From the NCBI GenBank assembly GCA_963666475.2, contig CAXXJM010000001.1, forward strand, positions 1,178,001-1,242,000: a stretch of 64,000 bases of DNA, read 5' to 3'. Shown here one piece after another: positions 32,715-41,477 of the stretch. The DNA is from JBFHIZ01 sp963666475 (lineage in GTDB: Bacteria; Bacillota; Clostridia; Lachnospirales; Lachnospiraceae). The position numbers and the translations under genes are program-made. Position 1 is the first letter of the stretch. Each line of letters opens with the position of its first letter. The notes below the pieces were generated by a model. The model saw only the letters and a program-made list of their open reading frames with translations. It was not told the DNA's origin and did not search any database.

Positions 32715-35180
32715 ATGAAAACATTATTTCACCCAAATGATATTCTAATCAAAAAAAATGATCCACTTATAGAATTAGCCGTCATCGTTGAAGGTTCTGT
32801 CCAGGTACGTTCCAGTTTTTCGGAATTTGTTTTAGCACCCGGAAATGTCATTGGACTAATTAATCTCAACTCAAAATTGCATGGTTTTACTTACCAAGCC
32901 CTCACCAAGGTTCGTATTTCTACGCTCTCTTTTCATGGCCCAGATAGCTTATATGACGATTTTGAAGTCAATCCAGACCATATTTCTTTGTTCCAAAACT
33001 CTTTAATTCAACAAGTCTCATCCATTCTAGATGGTATTCAATATCTACGCTATGAACTGGATAATTTAGGTAGTCTGGTAAAAAACACGTATCAAGATTA
33101 CGGAGCGCTTTGCGACTCTTTTTCAGTTCCTATTAGAGAGTTACCTCGAAAAGAAAATCTAATAAGCAATACCGATGATACCGATGTTTCTCCATGGATT
33201 TATCAATACTATTCTGCGTTACGTACACTCAGTCCCGAAAATTTAGACTTACTAAAACAAAACATTCCCCTTACCGTCGGTCTTTTAGTCAATTTTTGTA
33301 GAGATATCCCCTTGTTTTGTTCGGTTGGAGGAACTTTAAAAAAACAGCAGGGGCTTGTAAATGAAATCATTTTAAATGAATCTTCGGATGATTTATTTTT
33401 CTTATACTCTGAGCTTTTCCATCAAGTTTCAAAAAAACAAGAACCAGATATCAGTCTGGTTTCTGCGATGCATCAACTAGTCAATTATATCGAATTTACA
33501 AAAGATATCGATCGTGCTCTTTGGGAAAAAAGAAAAAAAGAACACGATTCCAATAAGAAAGATCCCGAGACCCCTATAGAGCTTTCACAACATTCAGCGA
33601 AAACTCGAATTCCGAAAAAGGAACTTCCTGCGGAAGCCTCATTTGAAGAAAACTTAGAAAATCTTCTTTGGTCAGATTCTACATTAATTCCAGACTCTGC
33701 ATATAGTGCCGAATTCACTTGGGAAGATATTTCCAAGCCACAAGTATGCGATTCTAGCGATCACAACGTCGTCCCATCAGAGACTATAGATTTGCTACCA
33801 GATAATTCCATTCTTGCAGATGAACTTTCTGGTTCTCTTGATCAGATTCTAGATTTCGCGGGATGTGAGCCCAACTTTAAAACTGCAATTCGAAGAGCAA
33901 TTCAAGAGTACATGAAAGTAGACGGAAATGAGGAAAGCGAACAATCAAAAAAAATATCACAAGCGCTCATTTCAGGTTTCTTCAAAGTATATTCCATGGC
34001 ATTTTTTGCCAGCATCGATGCGTCAACTGTTCCTAATGTCCTAAAAATGTTCTTCTACTTTGGATATATGGATGAGACTCTTTGTGGCACGGAAAATGCT
34101 AATGCACTTCTATTAGCACTAAAAAACACCTATTGCAATACAACACATGGGCACTATACCTTCTATGATTGGCTCATGCAAATTTATCAAGGGAAAAAAG
34201 AACCCTCAAGAAATGAATTTGACATCGATTATAAAACACATCTCAGACAGCAAGTATCCAGACAGGAAATTACAAAAGACGAAGAGAGTAGACTTCTCTC
34301 CGACGGAAAAGAACGTGTTCTATTTGAAATGAAAAATGCATTCCCTCTTGCCAACAAAACAACTTATGGTAAGCTTCATGGATATATGCCAGTTCTATCC
34401 AGTTATAAAATTACTAGACCGATTGACAACTTATTAATTCAAGAAAGTGATATCGAACAAGCCAAAGCTTCTATTCTTTCCATTGATTTTTCAGCCTTCT
34501 ACCGTGAAATTCTTTTTTCAGATACTTCTATTGGAATACAAAAAGATTACATTCAAGTTGAGATACCACCAGATATCATCCTTATGCCGACCATAGGTTC
34601 AAGAGGCGTTATGTGGCAAGAAATCGAAGGGAAATATCGCGATACACCTGGACGAATGATGATACCTATTTTATCCACAGAACTTCTCGAACCAATGCTG
34701 ACAAAATTGACTGCAGAGTTTCGTTGGGAAATGTGCAAACGACTGCAAGGTGCCAGATGGAATGATGTGACAGAGCCTTCGCTTACCTCCGCTTACTTCG
34801 ACTATCTTCAGTTTTACAAAAAAAATGGTGACTTATCCCCAGAGGCCAAAAATAAGATTCAGCTTTCACTTGCACGAGCTAGAAACAACTTCCGCGAAGC
34901 ATTTGTTAACGATTATATGAATTTTTATCAATTCGAGTCCAAAGGTATTCCTAAATTCAATAAAGTTTTAAGACATATTTTCTTCACCTATTGTCCTCTA
35001 CCGAAAGAGATTCAGCAAGAATTATCCAAGAACCCTCTATTTCAAGAAGGATTTAAAGGTACCGCATTGCAAAAACAAAAACTGCTCACAAAATATGAGC
35101 GTTTGCAAGATAAACTTCGTGAACAAGGAAAGTCACTTCCTGAAAACCTCGCATCCTATATTGAATTTCTGAAAAAATAA
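32715..35180 (+). CDS. Large protein with N-terminal cyclic-nucleotide-binding-like domain
   Basis: The first 80 residues of this 821-aa protein look like the beta-barrel of Crp/cNMP-binding domains (FHPNDILIKKND, LIELAVIVEGSVQV, LAPGNVIGLINL). The other 740 residues match nothing I know: an acidic, Ser-rich linker (about 270-370) and a helical, charged C-terminal half. No membrane helix, DNA-binding motif or enzyme signature is evident. AGGAATGAGA precedes the ATG. It is monocistronic. A role in second-messenger or ligand sensing is inferred only from the first domain. Confidence 0.7.
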   Translation: MKTLFHPNDILIKKNDPLIELAVIVEGSVQVRSSFSEFVLAPGNVIGLINLNSKLHGFTYQALTKVRISTLSFHGPDSLYDDFEVNPDHISLFQNSLIQQVSSILDGIQYLRYELDNLGSLVKNTYQDYGALCDSFSVPIRELPRKENLISNTDDTDVSPWIYQYYSALRTLSPENLDLLKQNIPLTVGLLVNFCRDIPLFCSVGGTLKKQQGLVNEIILNESSDDLFFLYSELFHQVSKKQEPDISLVSAMHQLVNYIEFTKDIDRALWEKRKKEHDSNKKDPETPIELSQHSAKTRIPKKELPAEASFEENLENLLWSDSTLIPDSAYSAEFTWEDISKPQVCDSSDHNVVPSETIDLLPDNSILADELSGSLDQILDFAGCEPNFKTAIRRAIQEYMKVDGNEESEQSKKISQALISGFFKVYSMAFFASIDASTVPNVLKMFFYFGYMDETLCGTENANALLLALKNTYCNTTHGHYTFYDWLMQIYQGKKEPSRNEFDIDYKTHLRQQVSRQEITKDEESRLLSDGKERVLFEMKNAFPLANKTTYGKLHGYMPVLSSYKITRPIDNLLIQESDIEQAKASILSIDFSAFYREILFSDTSIGIQKDYIQVEIPPDIILMPTIGSRGVMWQEIEGKYRDTPGRMMIPILSTELLEPMLTKLTAEFRWEMCKRLQGARWNDVTEPSLTSAYFDYLQFYKKNGDLSPEAKNKIQLSLARARNNFREAFVNDYMNFYQFESKGIPKFNKVLRHIFFTYCPLPKEIQQELSKNPLFQEGFKGTALQKQKLLTKYERLQDKLREQGKSLPENLASYIEFLKK

Positions 35181-35215
35181 AAATGTCCAGTCATAATTAT
35201 ATGACTGGACTTTTC
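35181..35215. terminator. Bidirectional terminator
   Basis: GTCCAGTCATA and TATGACTGGAC (11 bp, 35185-35210) form a stem with loop ATTA, flanked by A and T runs. It separates the plus-strand 821-aa gene from the convergent mrp gene. Confidence 0.85.
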
Positions 35216-35229
35216 CTATACTTTGTATT

Positions 35230-36060
35230 CTATAATGTATTTATTTTTGAAATAATAGCTTCTAACATTTCCACATTTGTATCTTCAACTCTTCCTGCAT
35301 CACATTTTGATGCGATGGATGGATCAATTGGCAACTTTGCAATTACTTCAATTCCAAAGTTCTCTGCTACTTCTTCAATTTTACTTTTTCCAAATACTTC
35401 GATCTTTTTCCCGCAATCTGGACATTCCAGATAGCTCATATTTTCGACGATTCCGAGAACTGGGATATTCATTTTCTGTGCCATGATAACGGCTTTTGCA
35501 ACAATCATCGAAACCAGATCCTGTGGTGAAGTTACCACAATAATTCCATCAACTGGTAGCGACTGAAATACAGTAAGAGGAACATCTCCCGTACCAGGTG
35601 GCATATCAACAAACATATAATCCACATTTTCCCAAATCACATCTGTCCAAAATTGTTTTACGACTCCTGCAATCATTGGCCCTCTCCAAATAACTGGATC
35701 TGTCTCATTTTCCATAAGAAGATTAATGGACATGATATCTATTCCAGTTGAGGATTTTCCAGGCAATATTGCGGATTCTAGTGCGACTGCTTTCTCAACA
35801 ATTCCAAATGCCTTTGGAATAGAAGGACCAGTAATATCTGCATCTAATATTGCAGCATGGTTTCCTTGTTTCTGCATAGCAACGGCCAGCATAGATGTCA
35901 CGAGTGATTTTCCTACACCACCTTTTCCACTTACAATTCCGATTACTTTCTTTACACTGCTGTGTTCATTTAATTTTTCAATCATACTTTGTGGCTCCGT
36001 ACGACTTGAACAACTTCCTTCACCACATGATGAACAACTTGAACTACATTCTTCGCTCAT
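35230..36060 (-). CDS. Mrp/NBP35-family ATP-binding iron-sulfur carrier
   Basis: The 276-aa P-loop ATPase belongs to the Mrp/ApbC family that carries iron-sulfur clusters to target proteins. It has the deviant Walker A KGGVGKS, switch I ADITGPS, the DMPPGTGD motif, and CPDCG near the C-terminus that binds a bridging cluster. An N-terminal Cys-rich tail (CSSSCSSCGEGSC) resembles the NBP35 N-terminal cluster site. It is immediately preceded by an MgtC-like gene. Confidence 0.9.
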   Translation of the reverse strand: MSEECSSSCSSCGEGSCSSRTEPQSMIEKLNEHSSVKKVIGIVSGKGGVGKSLVTSMLAVAMQKQGNHAAILDADITGPSIPKAFGIVEKAVALESAILPGKSSTGIDIMSINLLMENETDPVIWRGPMIAGVVKQFWTDVIWENVDYMFVDMPPGTGDVPLTVFQSLPVDGIIVVTSPQDLVSMIVAKAVIMAQKMNIPVLGIVENMSYLECPDCGKKIEVFGKSKIEEVAENFGIEVIAKLPIDPSIASKCDAGRVEDTNVEMLEAIISKINTL

Positions 36061-36080
36061 TTTTTTCCTCCTAAAAACAT

Positions 36081-36752
36081 TTAATATTCTTCAATATGTA
36101 AAACTCCAGGTGTCTGACCTACTTTTTCGATCAGCTCTGGATGTTCTTTTCCTTTTTCATTAAAAATCTCCAAAAGAACAATGACTTTGCCATCCATCTC
36201 TTCTTTTGTAATTTCTACATTCATAATTTTGTGTCCAATGTCCTTTATTCCAGATAGAACTTTTCCAAGATGCGAAACATGTTCAAGTTCTAAATACAAA
36301 TTGATCTGCTTTGATTTTTGACCAATTTTAATCTCAATCACACGGAAAACGGATAATAAAATAAAAATCAGAACCCCTGATACAATCGCTGCATAATAAT
36401 ATCCAATACCAATTGCAATTCCCATACATGCAACTGCCCAAAGTCCAGCTGCTGTTGTCAGACCTTTTACTTTCATTTTACTAGTAACTAAAATAGTACC
36501 TGCACCTAAGAACCCAATTCCACTGATGACCTGAGCACCCATTCTCATAATACTGGTATCTCCATAGGTCTGATAGATATACTGACTAACAATCATCACA
36601 AGCGCCGAGCCCATGCTCACAAGCATATACGTTCGAAATCCTGCTGGCCTATTTTTTTGTCCACGCTCTAATCCAACAATTCCTCCAAAAAGAATGGCAA
36701 GCAATAAACGAATCAAGACGGAAAGATAGTTCAATTCATAAAGCATTTCCAT
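36081..36752 (-). CDS. MgtC/SapB-family membrane protein
   Basis: The 223-aa protein has four to five membrane helices with the MgtC/SapB signature (LIRLLLAILFGGIVGLERGQ, PAGFRTYMLVSMGSALVMI, ISGIGFLGAGTI, GLTTAAGLWAVACMGIAIG) and a C-terminal ACT-like cytoplasmic domain. MgtC proteins are linked to magnesium limitation and control of membrane potential, but the role of environmental homologues is open. It lies 20 nt upstream of mrp in the same direction. Confidence 0.9.
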   Translation of the reverse strand: MEMLYELNYLSVLIRLLLAILFGGIVGLERGQKNRPAGFRTYMLVSMGSALVMIVSQYIYQTYGDTSIMRMGAQVISGIGFLGAGTILVTSKMKVKGLTTAAGLWAVACMGIAIGIGYYYAAIVSGVLIFILLSVFRVIEIKIGQKSKQINLYLELEHVSHLGKVLSGIKDIGHKIMNVEITKEEMDGKVIVLLEIFNEKGKEHPELIEKVGQTPGVLHIEEY

Positions 36753-36834
36753 AAGACACCTTCTTTCTTTTCATAATTATAACACCATTTCTGGCATATG
36801 CCTATAAAAACTAGTTATGTACTGTCACAAATAC

Positions 36835-36867
36835 AAAAAACTCTAAGCAAAAAGCTTAGAGTTTTTA
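36835..36867 (-). terminator. Terminator of tRNA-Trp
   Basis: AAAAACTCTAAGC and GCTTAGAGTTTTT pair perfectly (13 bp) around five A, 3-4 nt from the 3' end of the tRNA. The symmetrical A/T flanks allow it to work in both directions. Confidence 0.85.
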
Positions 36868-36869
36868 AG

Positions 36870-36940
36870 CAGGGGATGAGAGAATCGAACTCCCGCTAAA
36901 AGTTTTGGAGACTTCTGTCATACCATTTGACCAATCCCCT
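36870..36940 (-). tRNA. tRNA-Trp (CCA)
   Basis: The 71-nt minus-strand sequence has acceptor AGGGGAT/ATCCCCT with discriminator G, anticodon stem GAAGT/ACTTT with loop CTCCAAA and anticodon CCA, and T arm GGGAG-TTCGATT-CTCTC. The sequence context around the anticodon is typical of bacterial tRNA-Trp. CCA is not encoded. Confidence 0.88.
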
Positions 36941-37006
36941 TTAGGTTGTATTTTTACCTGCCGAAAAGTATTATAACATACACTATATTCCAATTGCAAC
37001 CCCAAA

Positions 37007-38380
37007 TTAAAATAAAAATGAGACCGCTTCTGGCACGGTTTTTACAAAATGAAATTTCATACCTTTGCAATGTAAAACAGCCTTTTCACATGCTTTTGGA
37101 AGAATAACAGTAGAATACCCAAGCTTTTTCGCCTCATTAACTCTCTGCTCTGGCATATTGACTGCTCGAACTTCACCACTCAATCCAATTTCACCAAAAA
37201 CCAGCACTTCATCAGATATCGCCAAATTTTTGAAACTTGAAACAATGGCAAGTGCAATACCAAGGTCCAATGCAGGTTCAGATACTTTCATTCCACCCGC
37301 AATATTTACATATGCGTCGCTGGATGACAAAGACAGACCGACTCTTTTTTCCAAAACAGCCATAAGTAGATTTACTCGATTGAAATCTGTTCCAGTTGCT
37401 TGTCTTCTTGGATTTCCAAAATTCGTTTCACATACGAGTGCCTGAATTTCCAATAATATTGGCCTTGTTCCCTCAATGGAACACGTCACAATACTTCCGC
37501 TCGCCTGCTCTGCTTTTCCATTTAATAAGAATTCCGATGGATTCTCCACCTCAATGAGTCCAGCATTTTGCATTTCAAACACGCCAATTTCATTTGTTGA
37601 ACCAAAACGATTTTTAACCCCTCTAAGAATACGATACGAAGCGTGTCGATCACCCTCAAAATAAAGAACTGTATCTACCATATGTTCAAGCACTCTTGGA
37701 CCTGCTACAGTTCCTTCTTTTGTCACATGCCCTATTATAAAAATAGTCACTTCCAGTCCCTTACTGATTTGCAATAGTCTTGCGGTTACCTGACGCACCT
37801 GCGATACGCTTCCCGGTGCAGCATCAATTTCATCTGAAAAAATCGTTTGAATCGAGTCAATAACAACTACCTTGGGTTGATTTGTACGAATGACCTGTTC
37901 AATCGTTTCTACATTCGTTTCACAAAGTAATTTTAAATGCTCTCGAAAGGTACCTATACGTTCTGCGCGAAGTTTAATCTGTTTTAAAGATTCTTCTCCT
38001 GAAATATATAATACCAAATGACTTTCGTTAGCAAGTTCTCGACATACTTGAAGAAGCAATGTAGATTTTCCTATTCCGGGATCGCCACCCAATAAAAGCA
38101 GAGACCCTGGCACAATACCTCCACCAAGGACTCTGTCAAATTCTTTTATTTTAGTTTCAATACGTTCTTCCGTCTTCATTTCAATTTCTGAAATGGACAA
38201 CGGTTTTATCTGTTCACCAGGCATCAAATTCTTGTGTGCTTTCTTTGTAGAAACGCTACCTTGTGCTGGCGCCTCTACAAAGGTATTCCACTCATGGCAT
38301 GCTGGACACTGTCCCATCCATTTGGTTGATTCGTATCCACATTCTCCACAGAAAAATACAGGTGTATTTTTTTTTGCCAT
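37007..38380 (-). CDS. radA: DNA repair protein RadA
   Basis: The 457-aa protein is a RecA-like helicase that supports branch migration in recombination. It shows the four-Cys zinc finger (CGECGYESTKWMGQCPAC), Walker A GGDPGIGKST, the RadA-specific KNRFGS motif and the C-terminal Lon-like domain. Full length matches the family (about 455 aa). In many Firmicutes radA follows clpC, and here it lies behind clpC with one small gene between them. Confidence 0.96.
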   Translation of the reverse strand: MAKKNTPVFFCGECGYESTKWMGQCPACHEWNTFVEAPAQGSVSTKKAHKNLMPGEQIKPLSISEIEMKTEERIETKIKEFDRVLGGGIVPGSLLLLGGDPGIGKSTLLLQVCRELANESHLVLYISGEESLKQIKLRAERIGTFREHLKLLCETNVETIEQVIRTNQPKVVVIDSIQTIFSDEIDAAPGSVSQVRQVTARLLQISKGLEVTIFIIGHVTKEGTVAGPRVLEHMVDTVLYFEGDRHASYRILRGVKNRFGSTNEIGVFEMQNAGLIEVENPSEFLLNGKAEQASGSIVTCSIEGTRPILLEIQALVCETNFGNPRRQATGTDFNRVNLLMAVLEKRVGLSLSSSDAYVNIAGGMKVSEPALDLGIALAIVSSFKNLAISDEVLVFGEIGLSGEVRAVNMPEQRVNEAKKLGYSTVILPKACEKAVLHCKGMKFHFVKTVPEAVSFLF

Positions 38381-38411
38381 ATAATTCTCACATTCTTAGT
38401 TGCGTAATATA

Positions 38412-38831
38412 TTATCTTTGAATTTGAATTTTCGCGATTTTACCATCAGTCAAATCAACACTCAGACTTAACTTTCCACTTAATTTCGTATTCATGTTTC
38501 CTGCATTCACTTCATTTACACACACGTCGTAGGATGTATCTTCCATTAAGCCAACAGTGATTTGCGTTTCTGCATTTCCAGAAACCATCAACTCCATACC
38601 ACATTCCGTCTCCAACAATCCTTCTACATTGGTTCCTGGCACAGATTCATACATAAACAATCCATTTTTTTCAAGTTTAGTAATCTTTGAATACGTCTTC
38701 ACTTTGTAAAGATCTCCATCGATTGGAAAATCTTCTACTTTTGCCTTTTCCTGAAGCTCATAATTACCAAAAGTGATTCCACCTGAACCATCTTTTGTAA
38801 TCAATTCTTTTACTGTCATTTTAATAACCAT
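38412..38831 (-). CDS. Small uncharacterised beta-rich protein
   Basis: The product of about 139 aa is soluble and predicted rich in beta strands (GGITFGNYELQEKAKVEDF, DLYKVKTYSKITKLEKNG, MELMVSGNAETQITVGL). No family is recognised with certainty. I start at 38831 (MVIKMTVKEL), 5 nt behind AGGA; the ATG at 38819 is an alternative. It lies between clpC and radA in the same direction, so it may be part of a stress/repair operon. Confidence 0.55.
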   Translation of the reverse strand: MVIKMTVKELITKDGSGGITFGNYELQEKAKVEDFPIDGDLYKVKTYSKITKLEKNGLFMYESVPGTNVEGLLETECGMELMVSGNAETQITVGLMEDTSYDVCVNEVNAGNMNTKLSGKLSLSVDLTDGKIAKIQIQR

Positions 38832-38939
38832 ACCTTTCCTAAAGTAGTGCGAAAGATTAACTTTCACACACATTCCTACAAATACTTAGATTTATATATA
38901 AATTATTGCATAGTTAACTTGTAATCACAAGAAGTATTA

Positions 38940-41375
38940 TTATTTTTTATTGATACGAAAAACTGTTTTTCCATTTCTTCGCTGTACACTCAAGTTCTCA
39001 CCTGCTTTTACTTTGCCTAGCAACATTTCTTCCGCGACCAAATCCTCTATTTCTGTTTGAATCGCACGTTTCAAAGGTCTTGCACCCATTTTCTTATCAT
39101 AATAAGTCTCTACTAAATAATCCTTCATAGACTGTGAAATTGATAGTTTGATATTCATTTGTTCTTCACAACGTTTTGTTAAATCACGAGCAAGGATCAT
39201 AATAATATCATTCATATTCTCTTTTGAAAGAGAATGGAATACCATGATTTCATCAATTCGATTGATAAATTCTGGTTTTAGATTTCTCTTTACTTCATCC
39301 ATGACCTTGCTTTTCATCGAATCATAATCTTGCTTTTCAGTTGTTTTTGACGCAAATCCCAGATTTTTTGGTTCTACAATCTCTTTTGCTCCCATATTTG
39401 AAGTCATGATGATGATTGTATTTTTAAAACTCACTTTTCGTCCCTTGGAATCTGTGATATGACCGTCATCTAGAACCTGCAATAAAATATTAAACACATC
39501 TGGATGTGCTTTCTCCACTTCATCAAATAAGACTACGCAATACGGATTTGCACGAACCTTTTCGCATAACTGCCCACCTGCATCAAATCCTACATAACCT
39601 GGAGGCGAACCAATGATTTTAGATACCGAATGAGGCTCCATAAATTCCGACATGTCCAGACGAATCATTGTGTCTTTTTCTCCAAACAAAGCTTCAGCAA
39701 GTACTTTACTAAGTTCTGTTTTTCCGACACCCGTTGGTCCTAAAAACAAAAAAGAACCCATTGGACGATTTGGATCTTTTAACCCTACTCTTCCTCTACG
39801 TATCGCTCTTGATATTGCTTTTACTGCTTCATCCTGCCCAACAACTTTTTTATGCAAGGTATCTTCTAACTGCATCAGTTTCAAACTTTCTTTTTCAGTT
39901 AATTTATTAACTGGGATTTTTGTCCACTGAGATACAACACTTGCAATATCTTCTTCTTCAACTTTCACCATATTTACAGATTCTGCTTGAAGTCGATTCT
40001 TTTCTTTTTTATCGACAATTCGATCTCTTTCCGCTTCCAACTCTGCAGCATAATGAAACTCTTCATTCTCTACCGCTTTTTCAATCTTTTCATTTAGTTC
40101 TTTGATTTTCTCATTCCATAGAATTATTTTTTTACCGGAACCGATGTTTTTCATTCGTACAGCCGAAGAAGCCTCGTCAATCAAATCAATTGCTTTATCC
40201 GGCATGTTTCGATCGTTAATGTATCGTGCCGATAAGGTGACTGCTGCTTTAATTGCATCGTCAGCAAGTTCAACTTGATGAAACTCTTCATATTTTGATT
40301 TAACTCCATATAAAATCTTTAGTGTTTCTTCTTCTGAAGGTTCCTCTACCGAAATTGGTTGGAACCGTCTTTCCAGTGCTTTATCTTTCTCGATGTATTT
40401 ACGATACTCATCTCTTGTCGTCGCTCCAATGATTTGAAGTTCTCCTCTAGCTAAAGAAGGTTTCAAAATATTTGAAGCATCCATCGACCCTTCCGAATCA
40501 CCTGCTCCAACTAAGGAATGTAGCTCGTCAATAAAAATGATGATATTTCCATCTTCAATTACTTCATTAATTACTTTTTTAATGCGTTCTTCAAATTCTC
40601 CACGGTATTTCGTTCCAGCAACCATACTTGCGAGATCTAAAATCAAAACACGTTTTCCTTTTACGGTATCCGGAACATTTCCCTCTGCGATACGGAGTGC
40701 CAACCCCTCAACAATTGCTGTTTTTCCAACTCCTGGTTCGCCAATCAAACAAGGATTGTTCTTGGTTCTTCGGCTTAAAATCTGTGTCAATCGTAAGATT
40801 TCGTCATCTCTTCCAATAATTGGGTCGATTTTCCCTTGGATTGCAAGCTCCGTCAGATCACGGCTATATCGCTCGATTGTCTCGCCATTTTTATCTTTTG
40901 ATTTTTCTTCATTTACATATTTCGCTTTATATTCTCTTCCTTCTTCTCCAAGTGCGAGAAGCAACGTAGAAAATAATTTTTGTAATGAAATATGCTCCGT
41001 GATCAGCATATTCACTGCAGAAGATTCTCCTGCCTGCAATAAAGCCAGTAGAATATGCTCTGTTCCAGTTTCAAGTGCACTAAAGTTTTTGGCAACTACA
41101 TGACTGTTCTCGATAATTTCCATTGCCTTCAGAGAAAATGGAAGTTTTCCACGTTTCGCCTTTTTTTCAGTATCGAAACTATAACTATCCAGTAACTTTT
41201 CAATTGTTTCTTCTGTGATGCCTTGTTTTGTTAAAATATAAGCTGCCGTTCCAGTCCCTTCTTTAATCAGCCCAAGCAATAGGTATCCGGTTCCAACAAA
41301 CTCTTGTTTTCTTTTTTTTGCAGCAGCTTCTGCATACTGTAATGCAAGTTCTGCTTTTTGAGTAAATTTGTCCAT
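38940..41375 (-). CDS. clpC: ATP-dependent Clp protease ATP-binding subunit ClpC
   Basis: The 811-aa AAA+ unfoldase feeds proteins to ClpP. The order is N-terminal double Clp_N repeat (1-145), first AAA module (GEPGVGKT, IFIDELHSLVGAG), UVR-like middle domain (EKAVENEEFHYAAELEAERD, about 415-450), second AAA module (GPTGVGKT, VVLFDEVEKAH) and ClpB_D2-like tail. This makes it ClpC rather than ClpB or ClpE. The ctsR-mcsA-mcsB genes that usually precede clpC in Bacilli are absent; an SH3b membrane protein gene lies upstream instead. Confidence 0.95.
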   Translation of the reverse strand: MDKFTQKAELALQYAEAAAKKRKQEFVGTGYLLLGLIKEGTGTAAYILTKQGITEETIEKLLDSYSFDTEKKAKRGKLPFSLKAMEIIENSHVVAKNFSALETGTEHILLALLQAGESSAVNMLITEHISLQKLFSTLLLALGEEGREYKAKYVNEEKSKDKNGETIERYSRDLTELAIQGKIDPIIGRDDEILRLTQILSRRTKNNPCLIGEPGVGKTAIVEGLALRIAEGNVPDTVKGKRVLILDLASMVAGTKYRGEFEERIKKVINEVIEDGNIIIFIDELHSLVGAGDSEGSMDASNILKPSLARGELQIIGATTRDEYRKYIEKDKALERRFQPISVEEPSEEETLKILYGVKSKYEEFHQVELADDAIKAAVTLSARYINDRNMPDKAIDLIDEASSAVRMKNIGSGKKIILWNEKIKELNEKIEKAVENEEFHYAAELEAERDRIVDKKEKNRLQAESVNMVKVEEEDIASVVSQWTKIPVNKLTEKESLKLMQLEDTLHKKVVGQDEAVKAISRAIRRGRVGLKDPNRPMGSFLFLGPTGVGKTELSKVLAEALFGEKDTMIRLDMSEFMEPHSVSKIIGSPPGYVGFDAGGQLCEKVRANPYCVVLFDEVEKAHPDVFNILLQVLDDGHITDSKGRKVSFKNTIIIMTSNMGAKEIVEPKNLGFASKTTEKQDYDSMKSKVMDEVKRNLKPEFINRIDEIMVFHSLSKENMNDIIMILARDLTKRCEEQMNIKLSISQSMKDYLVETYYDKKMGARPLKRAIQTEIEDLVAEEMLLGKVKAGENLSVQRRNGKTVFRINKK

Positions 41376-41435
41376 ATTCTTCTCCGTTCCTTCTCTACGT
41401 TTGCTCCCAAAGAGAATTCGTTTTCTATTTTTGGC

Positions 41436-41475
41436 AAAAACGGACCATTATACAATACGCATAACAGTCCGTTCG
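41436..41475 (-). terminator. Probable terminator of the SH3b protein gene
   Basis: On the minus strand AACGGAC and GTCCGTT pair around a 21-nt loop (with inner TTAT/ATAA), and five U follow. This lies between the SH3b gene and clpC and suggests separate transcription of clpC. A TATAAT lies inside the loop and may belong to a clpC promoter, but no -35 box fits. Confidence 0.55.
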
Positions 41476-41477
41476 TT

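Noticed and set aside
40537..41103. 188-codon open frame antisense to clpC
   Set aside because: It lies wholly opposite the conserved ClpC coding region, has low-complexity composition and no ribosome-binding site; it is a reading-frame shadow.
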